Assembly (NCBI GenBank): GCA_015350385.1
Contig: WNKI01000002.1
Coordinates: forward strand, 7,183,165-7,247,164
Source: Aculops lycopersici
Lineage: Eukaryota; Arthropoda; Arachnida; Trombidiformes; Eriophyidae
Length of the DNA: 64,000 nt
Direction: 5' to 3'
Shown here: positions 11,801 to 22,338 of the stretch, piece by piece
Layout: every line of letters begins with the position of its first letter
How positions within the stretch are numbered: position 1 is the stretch's first letter
Program-made: the position numbers and the translations under genes
The notes under the pieces: model-generated
What the model was told of the DNA's origin: nothing
Seen by the model: only the letters and a program-made list of their open reading frames with translations
Database searches by the model: none

Positions 11801-14800
11801 ATGTCGGCTCGCGCCAAATGAAGCGAGTTTAAGTAAGGGAAAGGGGAAAGTTTCTGGACTTCGGTGTTCGGACTAGTAGTGTTTTCAATGGTGCGTTAGC
11901 CGAAGCTCGATGGCTAGTATTTCTGTAACTGTTGTTGCTGAAGCAAAGTTGTTATGTCGCCATGTTTCCATACACAAGTTTCCACTCCCGTCGACCAGAG
12001 TAATCAATAATTGACACTTGCACACACGCGCGCAACCAACCAATGTCCAGCTCAGATTTCAATCGATTGCCGAAGAGCGGAAATCCGAGACGACTGCGAA
12101 TCGCGGCGACAGAAGAAGCCAATATTTCGATGTTGACCGGAAGTGACCGAGTGCATCTCGCTCGCTATCTGAATACAAGCTCAACACAGCGAGGTTAAGC
12201 TGGCGGAGGATGATGCTCACATGCTGCGCTCAGCTCCAAATGCGACACAACACCAACTGAAAGCCTAGAATTCAACTGATCTAATTAGCCGAAATCATTT
12301 AAGCTTCAGTGGTAGTGGCAGAGGCAGAGGCAGCGACGGCGACAGTGGTGGCGGTGATGCAACACACAAGCGCGCTTCGGTTGCCTGCCGAGCTACAAAG
12401 TTGCAAGCTCTCATTCGCTTAATTTACTCCCCGCTAGCTACCCTCTTTGGATGCTCCCACTCTCATGGCTCTGTCGCTTGCTTGCTTGCTCACTTGGTTG
12501 CTCGCTGCGAAACGGAAAATTAATTATGGACTCGCAACAGAGAGCAAAACTAAACACATTCTCTCTCTTCTTCCATACTCTCTGCTGGCTGAAGTCAATT
12601 GCCATTTTGTTCTTCTCCTGATGGTCGTTGGTGTCATTGTTTCTCTCTGTTTTGACGGAGAGTCAATCGTAGGCTAGAAATTTTGGCAGCTCATATTTCT
12701 TCTCCTCTATCAGCTTCTCACATTTAGGACGAGTTTCCACGATAAGAGGCTCAAATATTTCCTGCAAACTAAAACAGATTGCCACAAAAACAGACTCAAT
12801 GCAACGATGTCGACGATGGCTGGTAACTGAGTGACACGCCTACTGGAGGAGAAATGTAGGCGTGGCGGTATCGTTCGGACCAAAGGCGAGGCGCCGGGTG
12901 CATCAGATGCAGTTCCGCAAACTCAACAACCAAATTGTTGTTTTCTAGTCCCGTGGCGTCTCCTCTCCCAGCTGGAAGGATGGCTGGCTGGTTGGCTGGC
13001 TAGCTAGTTAGCTATACGGCAGCAATATAAGCGATTCGATAGCTGGCAAAATTTGCCAAGCGAGGCGCTGAAACCCTCGAGGCTAAACTTAACGACCTAA
13101 ACGTCGCTTGCTTTAACGGGTCTTTGTCGGCTGGCCAATTGGCCTCCAGCTGAGCAAATCGCTCGCTAGTTCCATCCAAAAATCGATCGATCGTTCGACC
13201 GACTGACCGACGCGAGCATACGGAACCACCACTCGATTGGCTGGCCGGCTGGTTAGCTTCACCTGGTTAGAGTGGCGGCGACCGCTGAGGATTTGATTGC
13301 CGACAGCGGCAATTGCGCGCTCCAACCACAGCGATTATTTGAAGACAATTTAAGGGTCGCGCTGGTCGACCGCTTTAGTTGCGGTCAGTTATTGTGGTTC
13401 CGTCTAGTTGGGTGTTTCAGTGATCTAGTTGGAAATCGTTTTATTTGTTGCGATGCGACATGGAGGAGGGAGACAGGAGCGCACACAAACTCTCGGGGAC
13501 CTAGCGACCAAAGCAGACTAACAGCACACAAAACGACGCGAGGACAATGCGACAATGCGAGAGGCTCCATTCTCCCGGAGGCAATCTAATTGTTTTGTCA
13601 AAATAGACGCACAGGTAACTGATGTTGCCGCTTCTTCCTCCTCTTCTTCATTGAGTTAAATGCTCACTTCCGGTCGGTGGTTGCTGCGGCCGCCAGGTGA
13701 GTGTTGTGTCTGCACACATGCGTGCGATTATAACGCGCACTCACGCCGACCAATGGGCGTGATTCTTTTGCTCTGTTGGCGAAGCAAATCCATCATAGCA
13801 TTTCGTCCGGTTGGTCAGTTGGGACTCAACTTGACTCAGCTGCAATTAACGGCGATCGCAATTGGCAGAGTTTGCGTGAAGCTAGCACGCAAATGAACAT
13901 TCAATGGTTAAGGTAGAGAGAACCAGAGAGAGCCAATCAAAAGGTCGGACTTAATAGCTGGAGATTTGTGTTTGAATCGAGCGGACCACTTTGTTTGCAA
14001 CGAGACTCGCAAGTAAAGTTTCCATGGAAATTAAGCGAAAATTTTTTGTGTTTATCATTGCAGCTCGGCAATGCTCGACTAGCTGGTCGGAGTGTTGTAG
14101 GTAAGTTTAAAGGACACCACGGTGGAAATCTATTTGTGCGCGACGTTTTAATCAAGTTTTTGGCCCATTGCTTGTTGCAATGAGTTTCACATACAGCCGT
14201 CGCCTTTTCATATTCCGGTTAGCAGATACGCTATCGCTATCCGCCGTTTCGCTAATCAATCCTGTGGGATATCGCGCTCTCACAAACTAGCCTTTGCTGT
14301 CCCGCAGGTGGTGCTGACGCTCATTTTTTCGGCCCAGAACCCTCAAAACTTAATGTAGCTACTGTGTGAGGCTAGCTAGTGGCTGCACGTGACCTAATCG
14401 GTCAACTCGCGGTTACCTGCCGACCCACCGACCGACTGACTGGGCAAAAGTGAAATTATGTCCCAAACTCCTGGAGTCTCGCGGGAATTTTTGAGATACG
14501 AGAACACCGCAAGGTTAGCCGAGTCGGAAGTCGCAACTTTTCCATAAAGTCAGCGAATATTTAAATTGTTTCTGCAGAGACGCAGAAGCTAGCTAGCTTG
14601 GCGACTGTCTAGCTAGCTAGCTGGTAGAACAGGAAGTCCGATTGGCCTCTTACGTGCCGCTTGCGTTAGGAGTCGACTTTTATCATAAACTCACAACGAA
14701 TACACTAGACTGGCTCATTGCTTGTCGCTACCGACGCTCTTAGACTTCGTTTCTCGTTGCTCATGCATGCGAAATGATGATCATGATGACGACGAACAAC

Positions 14801-15228
14801 CTTATGATATTCAACGACTCGGGAGCCGCCAGTCGACTGGTCGTGAGTTTAATTCACGCGGTCAGCCGTTTGGTTCAATTTCAGTTGGTCCCTCCCTGTG
14901 AGTTACCGAAAGTTTGGCCACCAACTCGAAGCTCTCATAAAGTCAAGTGAGCGCATGTCGTGACAAAATATCAGCATCCCGAGGGGGTTTTTGAGTTTGT
15001 TGCTGTCGTGTGTGTGTCGCAACTGGACAGGCTACTAGATGCTCACACTCGTAGACCGACATGCAAAATTAATGTCCACTTGGAAGATTAAAGTTGAAAA
15101 TTGAAAAACTAGAGCACGACTTGAGCAAAAGCAAAAGCAGCAGCAGAAAGTGAAGAGAAATTTGCATACTATCTTAGCAACTCTCCGCTTCTTCTCGTTA
15201 AATGAAACTCTGGCCATATGAAACTTAC
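5837..15228 (-). other. Intron 1 of the Ig-domain gene (9.4 kb)
   Basis: This is the interval between the signal-peptide exon and the Ig exon. No exon on either strand is supported. It holds CT microsatellites at about 7169-7190, 7283-7303 and 11728-11750, a GTCT/GTCC-type tetranucleotide tract at about 10828-10866, and GCTAGC-type runs at about 11335-11352, 12985-13010 and 14588-14625. Plus-strand donor-like CAGGTRAG words lie at 6222, 7304, 9112 and 13694. Weak signal-peptide-like reading frames on the minus strand near 8275 and 6360 do not fit the phase-1 junction that exon 2 requires. Confidence 0.5.
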
Positions 15229-15343
15229 CTTGAGTTTGAATTGTGGCTGAGTTTAAAGTGAAACACAGAAAACTACTGAGAGCAATTAGATTTAATATCA
15301 CAGGTAAACGCTCGTTGATGCTAGTTGAATTTGCTTGCTTCAT
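15229..15343 (-). CDS. Ig-domain surface protein, exon 1 (signal peptide)
   Basis: The ATG at 15343-15341 opens a 38-codon exon that reads as a secretion signal: a short polar start (MKQANSTSINER), a hydrophobic core (LPVILNLIALSSFLCFTL), then a small-residue cleavage-like region (NSA). The coding part ends one base into a codon, right before a strong minus-strand donor (GTAAGT at 15228-15223). That leaves phase 1, exactly what exon 2 at 5836 needs. The joined codon is GCT (Ala), followed by LHITNFRVPPFV, the start of the Ig domain. The partner exon was chosen on strand, phase, donor quality and the need for a signal peptide. Another Met lies 20 codons upstream in frame (15403), but it would bury the hydrophobic core behind a charged leader. 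Confidence 0.6.
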
Positions 15344-16189
15344 CTTCACTGTCAACCTTCCTCTCAACTTCAATCTTGTCTCGCTTACAATACTAGAAAT
15401 CATCACAGGTAATCGATGGCCATTTAGTTTGATTCTCTTCGAACTCAATCTTTTCAGTTTTCTTCGCTTCCTTCTTTCGCTTGTTCGGCCACAAACGCAA
15501 ATTTGATGTAACTCATGGCTTTCCGGACTCATTCTTGAGACTCAAATTACGCTGCCCATTTGACACAACAATCTTTTCATGTGTTTGAATTGTTGAATGC
15601 ACACTCTTCGAATGAATCTTCAAATGCAAGAAGATTTGGCGTTTGCAAAGTCTCATGGAGTTATATTTTGTCCTCATTGCGACTGCGCTGTAGCTTTCGG
15701 AAGTCGCTAGATCACCGAGGCACCACGGTGATTGTCAGAAGCGCCACCTGGAGGCGATGTTAGAGCGGCAAATCCACAATCTTGGGGCCCCGTTGAATCT
15801 CGCATCACCTATGACCCCCTAATTGGGTTACCTGTATTTTCAAGGCTTCGTGTGCATAGCTTTACATTATTATATTAATCTAGTATGTCTGTCGATCGAG
15901 AAGAACATAATAGTGATAATAATTCTTTGAATAGAAGACTGCGGAAATATGAATTCAAGTTTCGTAGCTGAAGCGCGAATAGGAGCTCATGTATTACGGA
16001 AGAAAGTTTTACTCGAGATGGTTGGGTTACCACCTAACCATGTAGCCCAGGTATGAGATGATGGCGCGGAGAAGGAGCCCACTGCACGTCTCGGGCATCT
16101 CAAATTCGATAACCACCCAAAAGCGATGCTCATGAATTGACACAAAGGGAGTGGTCGAAAAAATATTTGTTATCTGTATTGTATTTCAG

Positions 16190-16970
16190 AGAATACAACA
16201 AAGCGAATTGCATATCAATATCTTGACTAGTTTCGAAATTATACCCTGAGACGTGTTTCCGAGTTTCCGAAGATTTCAGGGAAATCCCTAATTTTTCGGC
16301 CCGATAAACCACAATTTCCTACTTCCAAACAGAATCCACATCGAACCTGTATCAACAGAATTTAATTCAACAACTGGTATGCGTTAGGGACTCAAGACCA
16401 ACTAGCGACTTGGATCCAATTGGAGCCGATACAGATATGACAACAGCGTCTAAGGCAATCGTGATCCATCCGCCAAGTTGTTTTGAACATGACGAAAAAA
16501 ACCGTTTTTAGATGACACTTATATTGCAAAAGTTATGCAAGATACACTAAAAACAACACATGCAAACGTCTCAGAAGTTGGATTCTGAGCTTCCGGTTGC
16601 GTCATCATCATGCTATCGCTCATAGTTTTCGAGATACAAATGTTATTAAAACACGATTTTCGCCTCAATTAACTTCGATTGCAGACCCAAAGATTGAGCA
16701 AAGAAACTCGCATCCAGTATCACTCATTATGCATTGGCAAGCTCGAAGGTTGAATATTGGGGCTCCATCTCGACGCTGACGAGAGGGTCTAAGCGGGAGT
16801 ACCGAGGTAGAATTACTTCCAGTTTAAGTTGCCGGAGTAGAGTGCCTTCGGGTATTTTGGTATCACTGAAAGGTTAGATTTTATGCTCGCCTACGTGATA
16901 AAGAGGTCTGCTTCTAAAAATTGTTTCCGTTTCGTTACCTATCGAGATTTCTCCATCAAATTTTAACTTT
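16190..16970. repeat. Dispersed repeat, copy 1 (with 253-bp invariant core)
   Basis: This segment is matched by copy 2, 1274 bases further on and in the same orientation. The core 16464-16716 is base-for-base identical to 17738-17990. Outside the core the match fades to patchy similarity: upstream there is a shared ATTATACCCT-type stretch, downstream a shared ACGTGATAA and a TCGAGATTT. No transposase or reverse-transcriptase reading frame is visible. The only reading frame shared by both copies is about 60 codons long and lacks a convincing start. It may be a non-autonomous mobile element or a local segmental duplication. The block also looks compositionally different from its surroundings, lacking the CTAGC/GCCGG words that are common elsewhere here. 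Confidence 0.8.
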
Positions 16971-17463
16971 AGTTATAAGAAATCCCAACCCACATGTAGA
17001 GATGCCAAGATCTTCAGTCACTCCCATTCCAAGCTCCTCGTCGCCATACCCTATCATTCACCGGAACTGAAAATATGAGAGATGCAAGTTAGTTTTTAGA
17101 GTTGATGGGGATTCCTAGACCTGATGCGATCCTACAGGTGGCAGGATGGCTGGTGATATGGTAGAATTGTATTTTCGGTAAGCATAAGATTCGGCCAAAT
17201 TTTCTGCGGTCACTCTCTCTCTCTCCTTTTTGGAAATAGACTTGCTAAGAGCATTATTTACACAACGATTGTTTCAGAAGAGATCCCACATCAACGAATG
17301 ATAAATATATAATGGATCAAGATAGTCCGCGAATTCAGTGAGTGAGAGAGCCTCGCACCACCCCAGTTTCCAATGGGCCCCGAGAACTTAGGATGTTCGT
17401 ATGAACGATTCGATTGTTATGGACTGCTCAATCTTATACTCAGTAAATGCGTTCTGTTACGAG

Positions 17464-18245
17464 GAACACAAAACCGTACTCTTCATCCCTATATCTTATC
17501 TCGTTCTAAAGTTATACCCTAAAAAGTGAATATTGATTCCCGAGGATTGCGGGATAATCCCAAATTTCTCGACTCAAGCTTTTGCACATTTCCGTTTCTG
17601 GTCTATGGATGCATAAATCTACGAGAAGATGGCTTTCACATGGGCATCTAGAATGCGTCGGGAACCCTTGACAACCTAGCGACTTGGATCCAATTGGAGC
17701 CGATGCAGATATGACAACAACTTCCTAGGCAATCGCAATCCATCCGCCAAGTTGTTTTGAACATGACGAAAAAAACCGTTTTTAGATGACACTTATATTG
17801 CAAAAGTTATGCAAGATACACTAAAAACAACACATGCAAACGTCTCAGAAGTTGGATTCTGAGCTTCCGGTTGCGTCATCATCATGCTATCGCTCATAGT
17901 TTTCGAGATACAAATGTTATTAAAACACGATTTTCGCCTCAATTAACTTCGATTGCAGACCCAAAGATTGAGCAAAGAAACTCGCATCCAATATCACTCA
18001 GAATTCGTTGGCAAGCTCAAAGGTTGAATATTGGGGCACCAATTCGACATGAATGAGAGGGTCTAAGCGAGATTGCCGAGGTAGCACCACTTCAAGTTTT
18101 GTTCAACGAGGGTGGGAGCCACAAGGAATTTCGGGATCACGAAAGAGTCGGGTTTTATGCACATCGACGTGATAATGGGGTCTGTTTCTATTTATGGCTA
18201 CCATTAGATCATCAGTCGAGATTTTTCATCCAAATCTTCACTAAA
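17464..18245. repeat. Dispersed repeat, copy 2 (with 253-bp invariant core)
   Basis: This is the second copy of the unit at 16190-16970. Its perfectly conserved core is 17738-17990. Alignment by eye needs no gap from about 17677 through the core at a constant offset of 1274, and about +3 afterwards. The outer edges of both copies are approximate, because similarity decays gradually and I see no terminal repeats or target-site duplications. Confidence 0.8.
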
Positions 18246-19874
18246 AACCAATAAAAGCACAAGATATCTGCCAATGAGCATAAATTTATCTAAACTCAAG
18301 AATCCGATTCATTATGGAAGAAAATCATTTTGCAAATGAGCCCCAGAAAGTCAGGAAACGGAATAGATACTTCCTCCAACGAAGCCTCGTTGTTCTCGCC
18401 ACCACATAGTAATCCTTTCTGACCTCCAAACCACCAACCAGATCAAGCCAAATTGAATCAACAGTAGCAATATTTACAACTAAAAGCAAACTCTCTTACC
18501 TGAACAATGATTCAATCGAAAGCAAGGGGAAAGGGAAATGGCGGCTACCTGTTGGTGCAATAAGAGAGTAGCGGGCAACACCAAATCTAGCGTGACAAGT
18601 CGCCATTGTTGTGACCGGTTTTGTTATTATCCAACAACAATGATAACATTAATGATAATAATAGTCATAATGATAATCGTGATTTCCATTAATGAGTCTC
18701 GCTCTCGCCCTCTCTCTTCCTTTACCTACAAAAAGAACCTACCTAAACGAATGTAACATCCACTCGTTTGCTTGTTGCCAGTCGCGAGTTTCCTCTCGTC
18801 ACGTTAGCTCGTTGCAGGTTCGCCATTCTTGACTCAAGTGTAGTTTGGTTCGTGGTTTCAAATCAAGCGAAACCTGAATCGAATAGAATAGAAAGGAATG
18901 GGATAGAGTGTAAGCGGCTATCGTTATCATCAATCGTGAATGAGCAAATCAGTCAGCTAGTGAGCATTAGTTCCGAATTATTATGGTCAGTGGCAATGGC
19001 GCTAATCAGCGACGGCTGTTGCGAGAGCTATCTGCATTTGGTGTCCTTTTCCATTTAGCCCGCTGATTGGCAATGTCGACTCACTTGTTGCTGCTCGTTC
19101 ACTTGAAGGAGCTTGCCAATCACTTTCCCGCACTCGAGTTCGTTGCCAAGGTCACGAGTTAGGGGGCCAAACAATCGGCGACGGTGACGGCAGCACGAAA
19201 AAACTTGATGCTCCCTCTCGCTCTCAGTCCAAGTCGAACTCCCAGTCTCACTCTAAGATGATGGTAATAATAGTAATAAACGACACTTACCACGAGACCA
19301 GAGTCTAGTCTGGCCGCTTCCCGCTTTTTGTGCTTGCTATCTTTGGGTCTAGGTTGTTGTTTGTGGTCATTGAAAGAGTTGGCTCGTGCCACAACCACCG
19401 CCGCTAGCAAGTGGTCGCCGGGCAAAACCCAACCTTACCTGGCTGCGAACATGAAAGAGCAAAGGCGGACTGGTGAGTTATCAAGCTCTGCAACCAAACA
19501 CTTAATTGTAAGCGTGCTAATCTTGATCGCACTTGTTGCTCTGTCTCCAATGGATGTCGAACAGTTACAGCCAAATGAAAGCTCACTTGTTTTCGCCATT
19601 GCTTTTCATAGCTCACCCATTAGAAACTATTAGCGTTGCTTATCCACAGACACAAACTACCTGTAGTTTCGTTGCCTCTCTCCCTTTCCGCTTTTCCCCG
19701 CTATGTTTATTTGTCGTAAGTTTGTGCGACTAATCCTGAATTATTTGCACTCGATTAACATATTTAATGTGACACACAGTTGTGAGTGCTAGCCAGGCTA
19801 GGCCACCTGTGGACTCACCCATCTTAAAGTGTCGACTTATGGTCGTGGTCGTAGTCGTCGTGGTTGCTGTGGTT

Positions 19875-19879
19875 CTGTT

Positions 19880-19910
<31 letters not shown>

Positions 19911-19934
19911 ATGTTTGTTTGTTTGTATGTATGT
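19875..19934. repeat. TGTC/TGTT tetranucleotide microsatellite
   Basis: About 60 bases of imperfect GTCT and GTTT units, ending in GTAT units. It lies in the intergenic region upstream of the peroxidase gene and has no coding role. Confidence 0.85.
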
Positions 19935-21100
19935 AGAATCTTACAATAAGAGTCATTTCTTTTACAGTCTTGTCCAGTTTGGTTTGAGGCAACGAGAATG
20001 TAAATCACGGGCGAAAGTTGGAGAGGTTTCAAGCTAAACAAAGTGGCCAATACTAGATTTGCTCTTAAGATTATCGTAGCAACAGGTTGCAATGAAAGAG
20101 GGGGGATAAAATACATAACCGATTGCATGACAACAGATTGTTTCCTCGCTTTTTGCGCTAGCAAGAGTTAGCCAGTGAAACCAAAGCGACCTCAGGGGGC
20201 AGATGAGCAGCTGACCAGTTAAAGTGCAACAGGTTGTCTTCTTCTTTTCTAGCTCGCTCTTTTCTCCCATTCGGTTGCTCTCTTGTTTCGAGAGGGCAAC
20301 CAAGTGAAATAAATCTTTCCTTATTCCTCTCTGTCATCTGCTCCTCTTTAAAGTGCGAGCAAATGAAAGCGGTAACAACAATACGTAACCAGAGACCGAA
20401 TGATAAAATCAGTGCACGAGTTTTGTTGTCGTCGTCGTCACCGTGATCAGGTTAGTTGGCTAGGTGAGCTGCGCTGTGTTTTCACATTACTTTTATTTGC
20501 ATGTTAAGCAACTCAACAGTGGGCGAGTAAGTGAGAGTGAGAGAGAAATGAGAGCACAACTAGAGGGCAATATAAATTTGTTTCCATATCTAACAAGAGG
20601 TCTTCGCATTCGTCTTTGCTTGTGACGGATCAGCTTTCAAAGTTTTTTATCTTCTTCTCTTTGCTCTATGAAAATGTTCAAACGCCAAATCTGTTGTCAG
20701 ACTGATTGATTCAAATTCAGATTTGAATCATTTAACTGTCGCTTCTCTCGCTTCCCTCTTGCCTATTACACAATCAGTACGTCAATTTGTATCAAGTTCA
20801 AGTTCGGTCAAGAAGACGACTTTTCACGTCGATGACTCTGTCATTTCGAGTCATCGGCGTGGCAAAAGTGGAAGAAAGATTTCAAATTGATGATATCCAG
20901 CGCATCAGCATCAAACTATCGTCCTTCATCACCACTAGGCGCCGCCACTTTGCTCCGCTTTGGTTTGGTGTGGTCAGCGAGTAAGAAAACCAAGTCAGCC
21001 TTAGGGGGATAGGGTTAGCTCAACAAGTGGTCGCTGCTGGGTAGATTCCATGCTCGCCACCAGGTGGCCGGCAAAATTCCCCCACTCACTGGTGGTCGAG

Positions 21101-21190
21101 ATTATAACTGTAAACTCTACAGTTATAATGATCGCACAGGTATCTGGCAAGACCAACTACCTGTGCGAATGAGTTTAGTTGCGCATGCGC
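21101..21190. repeat. Cluster of three inverted repeats upstream of the peroxidase gene
   Basis: Three dyad symmetries lie next to each other. The first has perfect 12-base arms at 21101-21112 and 21118-21129 with a 5-base loop. The second has perfect 11-base arms at 21132-21142 and 21158-21168. The third is a 10-base palindrome, GCGCATGCGC, at 21181-21190. The cluster is about 640 bases upstream of the peroxidase ATG. It could be a regulatory or structured element; no function is assigned. Confidence 0.7.
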
Positions 21191-21827
21191 TCACACAAGC
21201 TTATGTGCTTGGTGAGTTGTGTGAACGAGAGTGAAAGTGACGCCCAGAAGAAAGTTCTACGGCATTTGCAGCCAGCTTGGCAAATGAGCGCACAGTCTTT
21301 TTGTCGGTCCAACTTGACAGATGAATGTTTGCTGCTTGCTGAATGAGTAAGTTAGTTTAAAGTAGAATATTCCATCATATATTGTGGGATAGGAAGATAG
21401 ACAAAAATCAAACAAAAGGGAAAAAGGGAGACATAAGATTAATTTGCAAAAGAAGTGCTGTGACAAGATTTGCGAAATGAATCAGCCGAATCGCCTTGCC
21501 GAATCGGAACTGGTGCATTGTGTTAGCATAACAACCAACAAGCAGCAAAGAACTCAAACCTCGAGGGGTCAGCAGAAGATGGAGAAGCAAGAGCCAATGG
21601 TGAAGATGGCAATGAGCGAAAAAATTGTCAATAGATTCCTAAATCCAAGAAGCCAATCAAGTTTTGATCATCATCATCATCATAATCATCGTAGAATCAC
21701 ATCGACAGCCCTAAAGGTGAAGAGGAAGTCGGCAAGATTTATTGTCGCTCACATTAATAATAATCAATATCAATACAACAAGCGTAATAATAATTATATT
21801 AATAATAATAATCAAGCCATAAAAATA

Positions 21828-22338
21828 ATGCAACTCGTGTCCATACTATCCGTTTGCCTCCTTGTAGCGCTACTTCCGGCGCTCCAACTGGCCAACGGCT
21901 CCATGTGCCAACATGCTCGCGCGCTTCTCGAGGCAAGAAGTGTGGTCAATATGAATGGCGTCAGTCTGGCACCAGGTGGCCAGGAAACACCTGAGGTGGG
22001 CATGTTTCGGGCGCCGAGCCAGGAGTGTCCAAAGGCGTCGATGTACAATAGTTTACCTCTAGCGCCAACTATTCAGTCGAGCCAGCAACAGTATATGACG
22101 CCTAAATTTGAGCGCCAACAGAGGGAAATAATGAGAAATTTAAACACAAGCTTCTCGAATCACATGATTCCGATGGCCTCCAGTGACCAAAATGAATCCT
22201 CATCGCTAGCAAGCGACTTGATAGACGACGAGCTACTCAATGAAATCGTGTCGCCCTCAATGTTGGACGAGGCCTACGAGCGGGCAAAGGAGATTATCGT
22301 GAAGCGCCGCAAGCTCGAGACTGAGATGGTCCGTCAGG
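21828..22338 (+). CDS. Peroxidase exon 1 (signal peptide and propeptide)
   Basis: Starts at the ATG that begins the hydrophobic signal sequence and ends in phase 1 before GTGAGT. It encodes about 170 residues. After the signal peptide comes a low-conservation region with one early cysteine and a helical, charged end (LDEAYERAKEIIVKRRKLE). Confidence 0.8.

Larger units (their letters stand above)
15344..21827. other. Divergent intergenic region between the Ig gene and the peroxidase gene
   Basis: These 6.5 kb separate the first coding exons of two divergently transcribed genes. They contain a compositionally distinct repeat block (about 15.76-18.3 kb, listed separately), a TGTC/TGTT tetranucleotide tract, a hairpin cluster at 21.1 kb, and a probable peroxidase 5' leader from about 21.44 kb rich in AAT and CAT repeats. 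The leader is open and in frame with the peroxidase for 128 codons upstream of the chosen ATG. It reads as low-complexity Asn/His sequence, so I treat it as untranslated. No TATA box could be placed with confidence. Confidence 0.5.

Noticed and set aside
16597..18056. Sixty-codon frames shared by the two repeat copies as a real protein
   Set aside because: The frames start with TTG, have no domain, and are conserved only because the DNA core is identical.
21444..21827. N-terminal extension of the peroxidase by 128 residues
   Set aside because: The upstream part is His/Asn low-complexity sequence and would place the signal peptide in the middle of the protein. The ATG at 21828 fits a secreted enzyme.
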